A stretch of 64,000 bases of DNA from Pseudoflavonifractor phocaeensis. Its GTDB lineage: Bacteria > Bacillota > Clostridia > Oscillospirales > Oscillospiraceae. Of this stretch, positions 34,653 to 43,250 are shown piece after piece. The notes beneath the pieces are model-generated. The model was not told where the DNA came from. It ran no database searches and worked only from the letters and a program-made list of their open reading frames with translations. The position numbers and the translations under genes are program-made. Location of the stretch: the NCBI RefSeq assembly GCF_021531375.1, contig NZ_JADYTU010000003.1, forward strand, positions 47,317-111,316. Reading direction: 5' to 3'. The stretch's first letter is position 1; each line of letters starts with the position of its first letter.

Positions 34653-35758
34653 CAAAGGTTTGCCACCTCACAAGCGTCCATCCCACGGAGGATGTCCGCA
34701 TTTTTCAAAAGGAATGTGTCTCCCTGGCAAAAGCGGGGTATGACGTGACACTGGTCCAGCAGGGGAGCAGCTATGAAAAGGACGGCGTCCATATCATTGG
34801 CTTCGGAGAGATCGCCCCCAGCCGCCTTCAGCGGATGCTCCGCACCTCCCGCGCTGCCTACGAGGCCGCTTTGGCGGTGGACGCCGACGTATACCACCTC
34901 CACGACCCGGAGCTGCTGCCTTACGGCCTGAAGCTGAAGCGGAAAGGGAAGAAGGTCATCTTCGACAGCCATGAGGACGTCCCGGCGGATATTCTGGAAA
35001 AGTATTGGATCCCGGCGCCCCTGCGCAGGCTGATCTCCCGGGTGTACGCCCGGTATGAGGCCCACTGCTTTTCCCGACTGGACGGCGTGATCGGCGTGAC
35101 GCCGACGCTGTGTGACCGTCTGGAAAAAAGCAGCCGCCGGTCAGTGATGGTCACCAATTATCCCATTTTGGAGGAAGGCCTTCCCGTCCCCGCGTTCCGG
35201 GAACGGAAAATTGTATTTCCGGGGCTGGTCAGTCCCCTCTGGTGCATCGACACGCTGCTTCGGGCGGTGGAGCCCATTGAGGACGTTACCGTGGAGCTGC
35301 GCTCCCGGAATGTGGAGGAGCCTTACGGTTCCGAACTGCGGAGTCTCCCAGGATGGCAGAAGGTGAATTTCCCCGGCCGGGTTCCCCACCGGGAGGTCCT
35401 CCAGCTCATGGCGGATTGTATGTGCGGTGTGGCCCTGCTGCATGAATGCCCCAATTCCGGCGGAAAAATGGGCACCCTGGGCAACACGAAAATATTTGAA
35501 TATATGATGGTGGGCATCCCGGTGGTCTGCACGGATTTCATCCTGTGGAAGGAAATTATAGACCAATGGAACTGCGGCATCTGCGTGAACCCGGAGGATG
35601 AAAAGGAAGTGGAGGCCGCCATCCGCTACCTGCTGGACCATCCGGAGGAGGCCCGGCGGATGGGAGAGAACGGCCGCAGGGCCGTGGAGACGGAATTCAA
35701 CTGGGACACGGAGGCAGGAAAGCTGCTGGCCCTGTACGAGGAGATTCTGAACGACTGA
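34649..35758 (+). CDS. family 4 glycosyltransferase
   Basis: The 369-residue GT-B protein has VCHLTSVHPTEDVRIFQKEC at its start, the acceptor-side HLHDPELLPYGL, IFDSHEDVP, and a C-terminal donor domain with KMGTLGNTKIFEYMMVGIPV. This pattern recalls the WbpH/WlbE transferases found with diacetamido-uronic acid genes, so it may add ManNAc(3NAc)A. The donor is inferred from context only. It overlaps wbpI by 4 bases, so the two are co-transcribed. Confidence 0.85.
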   Translation: MTKVCHLTSVHPTEDVRIFQKECVSLAKAGYDVTLVQQGSSYEKDGVHIIGFGEIAPSRLQRMLRTSRAAYEAALAVDADVYHLHDPELLPYGLKLKRKGKKVIFDSHEDVPADILEKYWIPAPLRRLISRVYARYEAHCFSRLDGVIGVTPTLCDRLEKSSRRSVMVTNYPILEEGLPVPAFRERKIVFPGLVSPLWCIDTLLRAVEPIEDVTVELRSRNVEEPYGSELRSLPGWQKVNFPGRVPHREVLQLMADCMCGVALLHECPNSGGKMGTLGNTKIFEYMMVGIPVVCTDFILWKEIIDQWNCGICVNPEDEKEVEAAIRYLLDHPEEARRMGENGRRAVETEFNWDTEAGKLLALYEEILND

Positions 35759-35776
35759 GAACGGAGGAACCGAACC

Positions 35777-36856
35777 ATGAAATACGCGCTCATCGGCTGC
35801 GGCCGCATTGCCGTCAACCACATCAAGGCGGCGCTGAACAACCATCTGGAGATCGTTGCCGTCTGCGACGTGCTGCCGGAGGCCATGGAGACGCTCCTGG
35901 CCAAGCACGGGCTGGAGAAGGACACCTCCATCAGGCGCTATACGGACTACAAAACCATGCTGGCGGAAAACCCGGACCTTCAGCTTATCAGCATCGCCAC
36001 GGAGAGCGGCATCCACGCCCAGATCGCCCTGGACTGCATCGACGCCGGGGTGAACGTCATCATTGAAAAGCCCATGGCTATGAGCATGGCGGATGCCGAG
36101 GAGATCATCCGCCGCGGCGAGGAAAAGGGCGTGAAGGTCTCCGCCTGCCATCAGAACCGGTTCAACGTGGCGGTGCAGGAGACCCGCCGGGCCCTGGAGG
36201 CGGGCCGGTTCGGCAGGCTGTCCCACGGCTCTGTCCATGTGCGGTGGAACCGGAACAAGGGCTACTACGACCAGGCCCCCTGGCGGGGCACCTGGGCCCA
36301 GGACGGCGGCTGCCTGATGAACCAGTGCATCCACGGCATCGACCTGCTGCGCTGGATGATGGGAGACGAGGTGGAGGAGGTCTACGGCGTCACCAAGCGG
36401 CAGTTCCACGACTACCTGGAGTGCGAGGACATCGGCATGGCGGTGGTGAAGTTCAAAAACGGCGCCGTGGGCACCATTGAGGGCACCACCAACGTCTACC
36501 CCAAGAACCTGGAGGAGACGCTGTACCTGTTCGGCGAGACCGGCACGGTGAAGATCGGCGGCACCTCCACCAACAACATCGACGTGTGGGACTTCGCCGA
36601 CGAGGGGGAGGCCGACGAGAAGAACAAGGGTCTCCAGGAGGCCACCTCCAACGTCTACGGCAACGGCCACACTAGCCTGTTCGCCGACATCATCGACGCC
36701 ATTGAGCACGACCGCAAGCCCTACGTGGACGCGGTGGCAGGCCGGAACGCCCTGGAGATGGTCCTGGCCATCTACCAGTCCGCCGCCACGGGCAAGCCGG
36801 TGAAGCTGCCGCTGAAGGACGTGGCCTCCACGGACTTTGCCGGGAGATTTTCCTGA
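35777..36856 (+). CDS. wbpB: Gfo/Idh/MocA oxidoreductase, WbpB/WlbA-like 3-dehydrogenase
   Basis: The 359-residue protein has the Rossmann motif ALIGCGRIAVNHIKAA, the family EKP motif (IIEKPMAMSM), and the catalytic-region SACHQNRFNVAVQ with CLMNQCIHGIDLLRWMMGD. This corresponds to WbpB/WlbA, which oxidises UDP-GlcNAcA at C3 to give the WbpE substrate. AACGGAGGAACC precedes the ATG. It supplies the missing second step of the pathway encoded by its neighbours. Confidence 0.9.
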   Translation: MKYALIGCGRIAVNHIKAALNNHLEIVAVCDVLPEAMETLLAKHGLEKDTSIRRYTDYKTMLAENPDLQLISIATESGIHAQIALDCIDAGVNVIIEKPMAMSMADAEEIIRRGEEKGVKVSACHQNRFNVAVQETRRALEAGRFGRLSHGSVHVRWNRNKGYYDQAPWRGTWAQDGGCLMNQCIHGIDLLRWMMGDEVEEVYGVTKRQFHDYLECEDIGMAVVKFKNGAVGTIEGTTNVYPKNLEETLYLFGETGTVKIGGTSTNNIDVWDFADEGEADEKNKGLQEATSNVYGNGHTSLFADIIDAIEHDRKPYVDAVAGRNALEMVLAIYQSAATGKPVKLPLKDVASTDFAGRFS

Positions 36857-36883
36857 AATATCACCGTCAGGCAGGAGGTTTCC

Positions 36884-38185
36884 ATGAAGCTGGTGCTGTT
36901 CACAGCGAACTACCCATTTGGCAGGGGCGAAGAATTTTTGGAAAACGAGGTCCGGGTCGCGGAACCCCGCTTTGATGAGATCGTATTCGTGTCCCTGGCC
37001 AAATCGGGAAGCCCTGTTACAAAATATGTGCCGCGAAACGGGCGTGTTGTCTGTGTCCGGGATTATAACAGCGAATGGCTGCGCCGCGTGACCGCCCTCC
37101 GGGGGATATTCCGTCCAAGGGTCTGGCGGGAGGTTTTCCGGCTCCACAGGGAGCGGAAAGAAGCCCGTATCCTGAATGTGCTGAGCAGTGTCCTGCTGGC
37201 GGAAGACGCGATGTACTATCTGCATAAAAAGCGAGCGGCCTGGGAAAGCCCCCCGGACGCCCCGGCTCTTTATGTGTCCTACTGGCTGGACGCAAGCGCG
37301 ACCTATCTGGCCATGCACCGGCAGGACCTCCATGGCCTCTGTGTCTCCCGCGCCCACGGCTGGGACTGCTTTTATGACAGAGGGATCGTGCCTTACCGGG
37401 AGATCCAGCTGACCGCCCTGGACGGGATCTATCCGATCAGCGACGCGGGGAGACAGGACCTGCTGGCCCATTACGGGCGGCAGATCCCGGGCCTTTCGGA
37501 AAAAGTCCGGGTGCATCATCTGGGCGTCCGCCGGGAAGGCGGCGCGGAAGGGGAGCGGTATCCCAGACAGATGCGCACCATCGTGTCCTGTTCCTCCATC
37601 ATCCCGCTCAAACGGCTGGATCTGCTGATCGGTGCGCTGTCCCAGTGCGCCACACCTATCCACTGGGTCCACTACGGCGATGGCCCTCTAAAGGAGCAGG
37701 TCCTGGACGAGGCACGGGAGAAGCTGGACCCGCTGCCCCATATCACCTATGAGTTCCGGGGGAACGTGCCCAACAGCGAAGTTCTGCGGTTTTATGCGGT
37801 CGCCCCGGTGGATCTCTTTGTCAACTGCAGTGATTCAGAGGGCATCCCCGTTTCGATCATGGAGGCCATGGCCCGGGGCATTCCGGTGGTTGCCCGGGAC
37901 GTCGGGGGCAACGGGGAGATCGTGGACTCCGCCTGCGGCCGGCTGCTGCCCGCGCAGACCGGTCCCACAGACCTGGCCCGGGCCATCGACGGGCTTCTGG
38001 CACTGCCCGCGGAGCAGTTCGCCGGAATCCGGCGGGCAGCCGCGGAAAAGATCGCGGCGCAGTATGACGCGGAGTCCAATTATAAGCACTTTTACGAACA
38101 ATTGGAGGCGCAGCTGTTTTCCATTTCGCGGATGCGGGAGGATGCTCCCAAACCGCAGGTAAATGAGAGGAAAGAGAGAGAATGA
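36884..38185 (+). CDS. family 4 glycosyltransferase
   Basis: The 433-residue GT-B protein has LVLFTANYPFGRGEEFLENE at its start, SRAHGWDCFYDRG in the acceptor half, and a donor domain with IIPLKRLDLLIGAL, VHYGDGPLKE and the ESEG-like NCSDSEGIPVSIMEAMARGI. GGCAGGAGG precedes the ATG. It should add one sugar of the repeat unit; donor and acceptor are unknown. It overlaps the following Wzy-like gene by 4 bases. Confidence 0.85.
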   Translation: MKLVLFTANYPFGRGEEFLENEVRVAEPRFDEIVFVSLAKSGSPVTKYVPRNGRVVCVRDYNSEWLRRVTALRGIFRPRVWREVFRLHRERKEARILNVLSSVLLAEDAMYYLHKKRAAWESPPDAPALYVSYWLDASATYLAMHRQDLHGLCVSRAHGWDCFYDRGIVPYREIQLTALDGIYPISDAGRQDLLAHYGRQIPGLSEKVRVHHLGVRREGGAEGERYPRQMRTIVSCSSIIPLKRLDLLIGALSQCATPIHWVHYGDGPLKEQVLDEAREKLDPLPHITYEFRGNVPNSEVLRFYAVAPVDLFVNCSDSEGIPVSIMEAMARGIPVVARDVGGNGEIVDSACGRLLPAQTGPTDLARAIDGLLALPAEQFAGIRRAAAEKIAAQYDAESNYKHFYEQLEAQLFSISRMREDAPKPQVNERKERE

Positions 38186-39753
38186 ATACCTTTGTCAATG
38201 CACTGTCGGCCCAATGGAAAACGGATAAGCTTCAAGCAAGCCTGTGGGCAGCATGGCTTGCCACTGTGTTCTTTTCCTTTTGGGGCTCCAACCTTTTTTC
38301 AATCGAAGTATCCGGCGTGGGACAGCTGTTCCCGTTCCGGATTCTGCTTCCGATCACTGCCCTGCTGTATCTGATATGGGCGGTTCGGGAGAAGGATTGC
38401 TTCTGGAAAGACTCTTCCGCGCTGGAAAAGTGGGTATATGTGCTGATCCTCATTATGGTGGTGTACGGCGCGTTGTCGCTGCCCCGGGCGCTGAACGTTA
38501 CGCATACTTTCCGGAAGCTGTTCAACCTCTGCTTTGACATGTGCTTTTTCTTCCTGATGCTGCGGCTGTGCCGCAACCGGAAGCTGCTTCGCTATACGCT
38601 GTTCGTCTGCGGCTTTGCCGCGCTGCTCCTGGCGGCCGCGGGAATCTTTGAAATTTTTAACGGCGGCATTTTTGACGGTAAATATGATGGAAAAACCTTC
38701 TTTTTCCTGTTTAATACATATTTTCAGTATCCTTTGGTGGGTTTCTGCTGCTGCAACGGTTTTTCAGCGACTCTCCTGTTTGCGGTCACCGCGCTGGCGC
38801 TGTTCTGGAGCGGAAGAGAAACGCCGCCCACTCGTCCGCAGCTGTGGCTGATCGCGCTGGGACTCCCTCTTATCTGGTTTCTGCTCATTGCCTCTTCCTC
38901 CAGATTGTGCATGATGGCTTTTGCCATTCTGATGGCGGGCATTCTTCTTTATTTGTTTTTCAGCAACCGCAAGCTGATGAAGTTCCCGATCATTGCGCTG
39001 CTTTTGATCTGCTGCGTACAGTTTGCCCATGAATATCGCAATATCGTCCCGCCTATCCAGCAATATCTGGCGGAAATGAGCGCGTATAAGGAGCAAGTTG
39101 CCCAGCCAAATCCCCCTACGCCTGAGACCCCCGACACCACTGAGACTCCCGGTACGCCTGAACTCCCGGCGAAACCCGTCCTGGAGCTTGGGGATCCCAG
39201 TGCTGTAAGCTTGGGTGATGAGTTCTTTGAAACGGACGAAGAAACCGGCGAGACAGTATTGAACACACATCTGAGCGGCGGAATCCGGGCCAGCCTGCTT
39301 CTCCACGCGATAAACTGTTTCAAAAGTTCCCACGGCCTTGGTGTCGGACTTGGCAACACGGAAGTATTGGCCCCTCAGCAGGTACCGGTTTTAAGGTGGG
39401 CGGAGGATGGCTTTGACTATTACAGCATCCATTGTTTTGTCGCACGCATCATTGCCGATTACGGGCTCTTTGTGCTGCTCCCCCTGTGTGTCATTGCGTT
39501 CCTGCTTTTGAAGCGGGTGTGGGACATGCTCCGCAGCAGCCTGAAAAACCGGGATAGCCGCATGCTGGGACATACATGCATGCTCCTCTTCGCTCTGCTG
39601 GTTTTCCCGATCGCTTCCACCGCAGATGGCGACACCCAGGATCTGCTGGCGATGTGGCTCTATCTGTCCACCGTCGTGCTGTACGCGGAGGAGGATTCCG
39701 TCTCCCGCGGCACGGCCCCCCAGCCGGAGCCGCTTCCCCGGGAAGCATCGTGA
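38182..39753 (+). CDS. O-antigen polymerase/ligase-like membrane protein (Wzy type)
   Basis: The 523-residue protein has about ten membrane segments and the WaaL/Wzy-type layout. A Pro/Thr-rich extracytoplasmic loop (about 305-345, PNPPTPETPDTTETPGTPEL) comes before the HGLGVGLGNTEV segment and a late YYSIHCFVARIIADYGLFVL region. It is AT-richer than its neighbours, as Wzy genes usually are. It overlaps the preceding gene (ATGA) and lies just before the flippase. It is the second such protein in the locus; one of the two may polymerise and the other ligate. Confidence 0.8.
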   Translation: MNTFVNALSAQWKTDKLQASLWAAWLATVFFSFWGSNLFSIEVSGVGQLFPFRILLPITALLYLIWAVREKDCFWKDSSALEKWVYVLILIMVVYGALSLPRALNVTHTFRKLFNLCFDMCFFFLMLRLCRNRKLLRYTLFVCGFAALLLAAAGIFEIFNGGIFDGKYDGKTFFFLFNTYFQYPLVGFCCCNGFSATLLFAVTALALFWSGRETPPTRPQLWLIALGLPLIWFLLIASSSRLCMMAFAILMAGILLYLFFSNRKLMKFPIIALLLICCVQFAHEYRNIVPPIQQYLAEMSAYKEQVAQPNPPTPETPDTTETPGTPELPAKPVLELGDPSAVSLGDEFFETDEETGETVLNTHLSGGIRASLLLHAINCFKSSHGLGVGLGNTEVLAPQQVPVLRWAEDGFDYYSIHCFVARIIADYGLFVLLPLCVIAFLLLKRVWDMLRSSLKNRDSRMLGHTCMLLFALLVFPIASTADGDTQDLLAMWLYLSTVVLYAEEDSVSRGTAPQPEPLPREAS

Positions 39754-39768
39754 GAAAGGTTGGTCGTT

Positions 39769-41307
39769 TTGTCTGAATCCCGTATCCGCAACAGCACATG
39801 GAACCTGCTGTCCACCTTCGGCAGCACCATCGTCTACGACCTGGGTTACTTTCTGCTGCGGGCCGTTTTTGTCAGGACCCTCTCCGAGGAATATCTGGGC
39901 CTTGAGGGCCTGTTCAGCAATATTTTGAGCCTGTTTTCCCTGATGGAGCTTGGGGTCGGTCCGGCGTTGGTCGTCAGTCTGTACCAGCCCGTGGCAGAGG
40001 GGAACCGGGAAAAAATCAAAAGTCTCATGCGCCTGTACCGCAAGGCCTATCAGATCGTGGGCTGCTGCGTGGCCGTTGTGGGGCTGTGCCTGACGCCGTT
40101 TCTCCAATACCTCATCAAAGACCCGCCGGAAAACATTCCCCATCTGCGGCTGATCTTTCTTCTGTATGTGCTGAACACCGCTCTGTCTTATTTCTGTATC
40201 TATAAGCAGTCCCTGTTCATCGCCCACCAGAAGAACTACCTGGTCACGCTGTGGTACAATGGCGCCCGGCTGATGATGCTGCTGGTTCAGGGCATCGTGC
40301 TGCTGTGGACCCGGAACTTTATCCTGTTCCTGGTGGTGCAAATTTGCTTCACCCGGGGCGCAAACCTTTTCATTTCCAAAAAAGCGGACCAGTATTACCC
40401 CCATCTGAAGGAGGGGGACGTGGCGCCCCTGGATGCGGAGAGCCGGCAATCCATCTGGAAATACGCCTACGCCTCCACCTTGCACGGGGTGGGATCCAAC
40501 CTGGTAAACAGCACGGACCAGATCATCATCTCCGCCTTCGTGGGGCTGGTGCCCGGCGGCCTGTACTCCAACTACACCATGGTCACCCAGGCGCTGCGCT
40601 CCATCATGCTGAAAGCCTTCGACTCTCTGACGGCCAGTGTGGGGAATCTGAACGCGTCCGCTGACCGGGCGCATCTGCACACGGTGTTTTACCGTCTGCT
40701 GTTCTTGGACCTTTGGCTCAGCGGTTTCATCTCCATCGGCCTGTTCTGTATGTTCCAGGACCTGATTTCCCTGTGGGTGGGGCCGTCGTTCCTGTTGGGC
40801 TGGGACGTCGTGCTGTGTCTTTCGGTCATTTTCTATCTCAGCAGCGTCCGCCGCACGGTGCTGACCTTCAACTCCGCCACCGGGAACTACTACCACGACC
40901 GCTACAAGCCTCTGGCGGAAGCGGCCGTGAATCTGGTTACCTCGGTTCTTCTGGCGCGGCCCCTGGGGGTGACCGGCGTGGCCCTGGGCACCATCATCAG
41001 CACGGTGACGGTCAGCTTCTGGGTGGAGCCATATATTCTTTACAAAAATATACTGCGCGACTCCTGGCGGCCCTACTTCGGGCTGGTTCTGCGTGGCACG
41101 GCGCTGACGATTTTGGCGGGCGTCGTCACCTTCCATCTGTGCTGTCTGGTGCGGGGCAGCGGGCTGCTCTCCTTCGCGGGGAAATTCCTGATTTGCTGCT
41201 TGGTACCCAACCTGCTGTTCCTGCTGGCTTACCATCGAAGCGAGCATCTGCACTATTACCTGCATCTGGTCCAGTCGGTATTCAAACGGCTGCGGAAGCG
41301 CCCCTGA
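39769..41307 (+). CDS. polysaccharide flippase (Wzx type)
   Basis: The 512-residue protein has about 14 membrane segments and the polysaccharide transport fold. The N-terminus NSTWNLLSTFGSTIVYDLGY and FVRTLSEEYLGLEGLFSNIL, with the conserved SLMELGVGPALV, mark the Wzx/MATE group. The TTG at 39769 is preferred because AAAGG lies 9 bases upstream; TTG 39760 is too close to that site. It moves lipid-linked repeat units across the membrane for the Wzy-like proteins. It ends the main plus-strand run at a strong terminator. Confidence 0.88.
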   Translation: MSESRIRNSTWNLLSTFGSTIVYDLGYFLLRAVFVRTLSEEYLGLEGLFSNILSLFSLMELGVGPALVVSLYQPVAEGNREKIKSLMRLYRKAYQIVGCCVAVVGLCLTPFLQYLIKDPPENIPHLRLIFLLYVLNTALSYFCIYKQSLFIAHQKNYLVTLWYNGARLMMLLVQGIVLLWTRNFILFLVVQICFTRGANLFISKKADQYYPHLKEGDVAPLDAESRQSIWKYAYASTLHGVGSNLVNSTDQIIISAFVGLVPGGLYSNYTMVTQALRSIMLKAFDSLTASVGNLNASADRAHLHTVFYRLLFLDLWLSGFISIGLFCMFQDLISLWVGPSFLLGWDVVLCLSVIFYLSSVRRTVLTFNSATGNYYHDRYKPLAEAAVNLVTSVLLARPLGVTGVALGTIISTVTVSFWVEPYILYKNILRDSWRPYFGLVLRGTALTILAGVVTFHLCCLVRGSGLLSFAGKFLICCLVPNLLFLLAYHRSEHLHYYLHLVQSVFKRLRKRP

Positions 41308-41321
41308 TACAAGCCATATAA

Positions 41322-41354
41322 AGAGGACGGGCAGCCAAAGCTGCCCGTCCTTTC
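41322..41354. terminator. bidirectional terminator after the flippase gene
   Basis: GAGGACGGGCAGC pairs with GCTGCCCGTCCTTT across a CAAA loop. It lies between the flippase gene and the convergent tail-fibre module. Confidence 0.85.
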
Positions 41355-41366
41355 TATATGCTCTTC

Positions 41367-41507
41367 TCACGCGCCCAGCGCCGCCCGGACCTGGACCTTT
41401 TCCGCCTCCGTCAGCCGGGAATAGTCCGCCAGGACCGTCTCCAGGTCCTCGCCCCGCGCCACTCTGCGCCGGACCACCCGGCACAGCAGACTCAGTGCCA
41501 TTGTCAT
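41367..41507 (-). CDS. 46-residue protein at the end of the tail-fibre-like module
   Basis: This small frame was read directly from the minus strand: ATG at 41507 overlapping the preceding TGA, stop at 41367, with GGAGG 9 bases upstream. The product is basic at first (CRVVRRRVARGEDLE) and then helical (LTEAEKVQVRAALGA). Small proteins of this length often close phage tail operons. The tight overlap with the 87-residue gene supports it as real. Confidence 0.65.
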   Translation of the reverse strand: MTMALSLLCRVVRRRVARGEDLETVLADYSRLTEAEKVQVRAALGA

Positions 41508-41767
41508 TCGCCGTCACCTCCATACAGCAGGTTCGCCATCAGGTCCTCCAGGTCCTCGATGCGCTGCTCCTGGGAGGGGTGGTCCGCCCGCCAGTCCGCC
41601 CGGAGGGTGCCGGCGCAGTCCGCCGTCTCGGACAGCTCCCAGCCCTCCGCGAAGGGCCCGTAAACGGTGCCGTCGTCGGCAATTGCCTGATCGGCGGTGT
41701 AGGAGGCCACCTGCTCCAGGGTCTGTTCCGGCGTCTCCGCGCCGGTTTTGTAGAGATACAGTGTCAT
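41504..41767 (-). CDS. 87-residue phage tail-associated protein
   Basis: The acidic protein begins MTLYLYKTGAETPEQTLEQV and has a small beta-rich domain (DDGTVYGPFAEGWELSE) plus a helical end. Proteins with this opening follow tail-fibre genes in Clostridial prophages, so a tail accessory or fibre-chaperone role is inferred. AAAGGAGG precedes the ATG. It lies 11 bases after the fibre gene and overlaps the next small gene. Confidence 0.65.
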   Translation of the reverse strand: MTLYLYKTGAETPEQTLEQVASYTADQAIADDGTVYGPFAEGWELSETADCAGTLRADWRADHPSQEQRIEDLEDLMANLLYGGDGE

Positions 41768-41778
41768 ATGTTCCTCCT

Positions 41779-42858
41779 TTACAGCAGCGTGCCGTCAGCC
41801 TTGACGATCATGCCGCCCTGCTTTTTGTTGTAGCTGCCGCCTAACTGGTTTGGCGTACTGCCGCCCAGCAGCACGATGCCGCCGTGCGAGACCCAGGCGC
41901 CCACCTGGTTGTCGTGGCAGTCGTCGGCGCTGTCGCAGTTGATCCAGACCATACCGTTGTTCCGGACGATCATCACGTTGTTCAGCTGGGAAAACTGGCA
42001 GGAATTCGCGCTGATTTGGTTGTGCCGGTCGGTGAAGATGCCGGTGTCCTGTCCGCTGCCGGTGACGGTGCAGGTGTCCAGGTAGACCGCCCCGCAGTCC
42101 GCGAAATACAGCACATCGCCGGTATTTCCTTCCGCGGATGTAAAGGTAAGCCCCCGCAGGATCATGGAGACGGCGCAGTTGCTGCCCTTCAGACCCTTGG
42201 TCAGCGTGAAGGTTTCATTCTCCGCGGCCTGAACGGTCAGGAAGCCCGGGCCGTAAAAATTGTGGAGGCTCAGCGCCTCCGTCAGAGTACCGCTGACGTT
42301 GACGGTCACGTTGCCGGTCAGCAGCCGGGGCAGGCTGTCCAGAAAGGCCTGCAGTTCTCCGGCGGCCAGGGTGCGGGTGACGGCAGTCATCCGGTTGGTG
42401 GCCATCACCTTATCCCGCACGTGGGAAAATTTTTCCTCGGTGATCAGTCCGGCGGGGGAGCAGGACACAGCCACGTTCAGGTCCTCGGAGACCGTCTCCT
42501 CCAGATAGAACCGCAGCACCGTCTGGCTTCCGGCCGTAATGATCACCGGGTTGGACAGCTTGTAGATCTTGTAAAGGATCTCTCCTTCATCCGGGTCATT
42601 GGCATAAACGCCCAGTTCTGTCAGGGTGTAGCTTCCCGAGGCGCTTGCCGCCGCCAGCGTGGCGGGGATGGTTGCCGTGTTCCCGCTTTGGGTGGGGGAA
42701 TTCACCGCCAATGTCTGGCATGGGCCGGGCAGGGCGGCCGCCGTTGTCTGCGTTTTTCCGCTGCCGGCCACCACCCGGGAGATGGTCAGCACCGACCCAG
42801 CCGCCAGCTTGGCGGAAAGCGCCAGGCTCTTGGTGGTAAAATATCCTTGCATGTCCAA
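41779..42858 (-). CDS. phage tail fibre-like protein
   Basis: The 359-residue protein has an N-terminal tail-fibre attachment domain. Residues from GYFTTKSLALSAKLAAGSVL through TLTELGVYANDPDEGEILYK match the usual phage-tail layout, followed by a late beta-helix-like region rich in Asn and Asp (CTVTGSGQDTGIFTDRHNQI). No signal peptide is present. The TTG start at 42858 has GGAG 11 bases upstream; ATG 42852 is the alternative. It is isolated from any baseplate, sheath or terminase gene and sits inside a capsule-type locus on the opposite strand. Confidence 0.75.
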   Translation of the reverse strand: MDMQGYFTTKSLALSAKLAAGSVLTISRVVAGSGKTQTTAAALPGPCQTLAVNSPTQSGNTATIPATLAAASASGSYTLTELGVYANDPDEGEILYKIYKLSNPVIITAGSQTVLRFYLEETVSEDLNVAVSCSPAGLITEEKFSHVRDKVMATNRMTAVTRTLAAGELQAFLDSLPRLLTGNVTVNVSGTLTEALSLHNFYGPGFLTVQAAENETFTLTKGLKGSNCAVSMILRGLTFTSAEGNTGDVLYFADCGAVYLDTCTVTGSGQDTGIFTDRHNQISANSCQFSQLNNVMIVRNNGMVWINCDSADDCHDNQVGAWVSHGGIVLLGGSTPNQLGGSYNKKQGGMIVKADGTLL

Positions 42859-43250
42859 ATCTGCTTCAGCTCCTTTGTATGTTCAGTTGGCCGCCTCCCT
42901 GGCCGGAAGGTCGGCTTTTCTTCATCCTAACGAACCCGTCTGTCTCCGGCACTGGAAACGGTTCACAAAACGCCTGCGGAAACCGTTTCCCTGTTTTCCT
43001 TGATCATAGCCCGGAAAATCCACTATATTGATGACTTTTATATCAGATGTTTTTCGTTCGGAATCATGTCGCAGGGCGGTTTTAAAATCATGGCGGGGAA
43101 CTGTTTTCCAGCAGATAAATTTGTCGAAATGCCTTTCCAACCTCAAATGATTGTGCTATATTGTTATAGATAAAGTAACAATCCGTTGCTTTTGCATGTA
43201 TTTCGCCGGGACCTCAGGGCCCGATCGTAATCGGAAAGGCAGAAACAACC
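42859..43250 (+). other. intergenic region before the CapD-type gene
   Basis: This 390-base, AT-rich gap lies between divergent genes. A TATATT (about 43160) followed by further AT-rich sequence may be the promoter for the CapD gene, with a poor -35. I see no RNA gene and no clear remnant. Confidence 0.4.
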
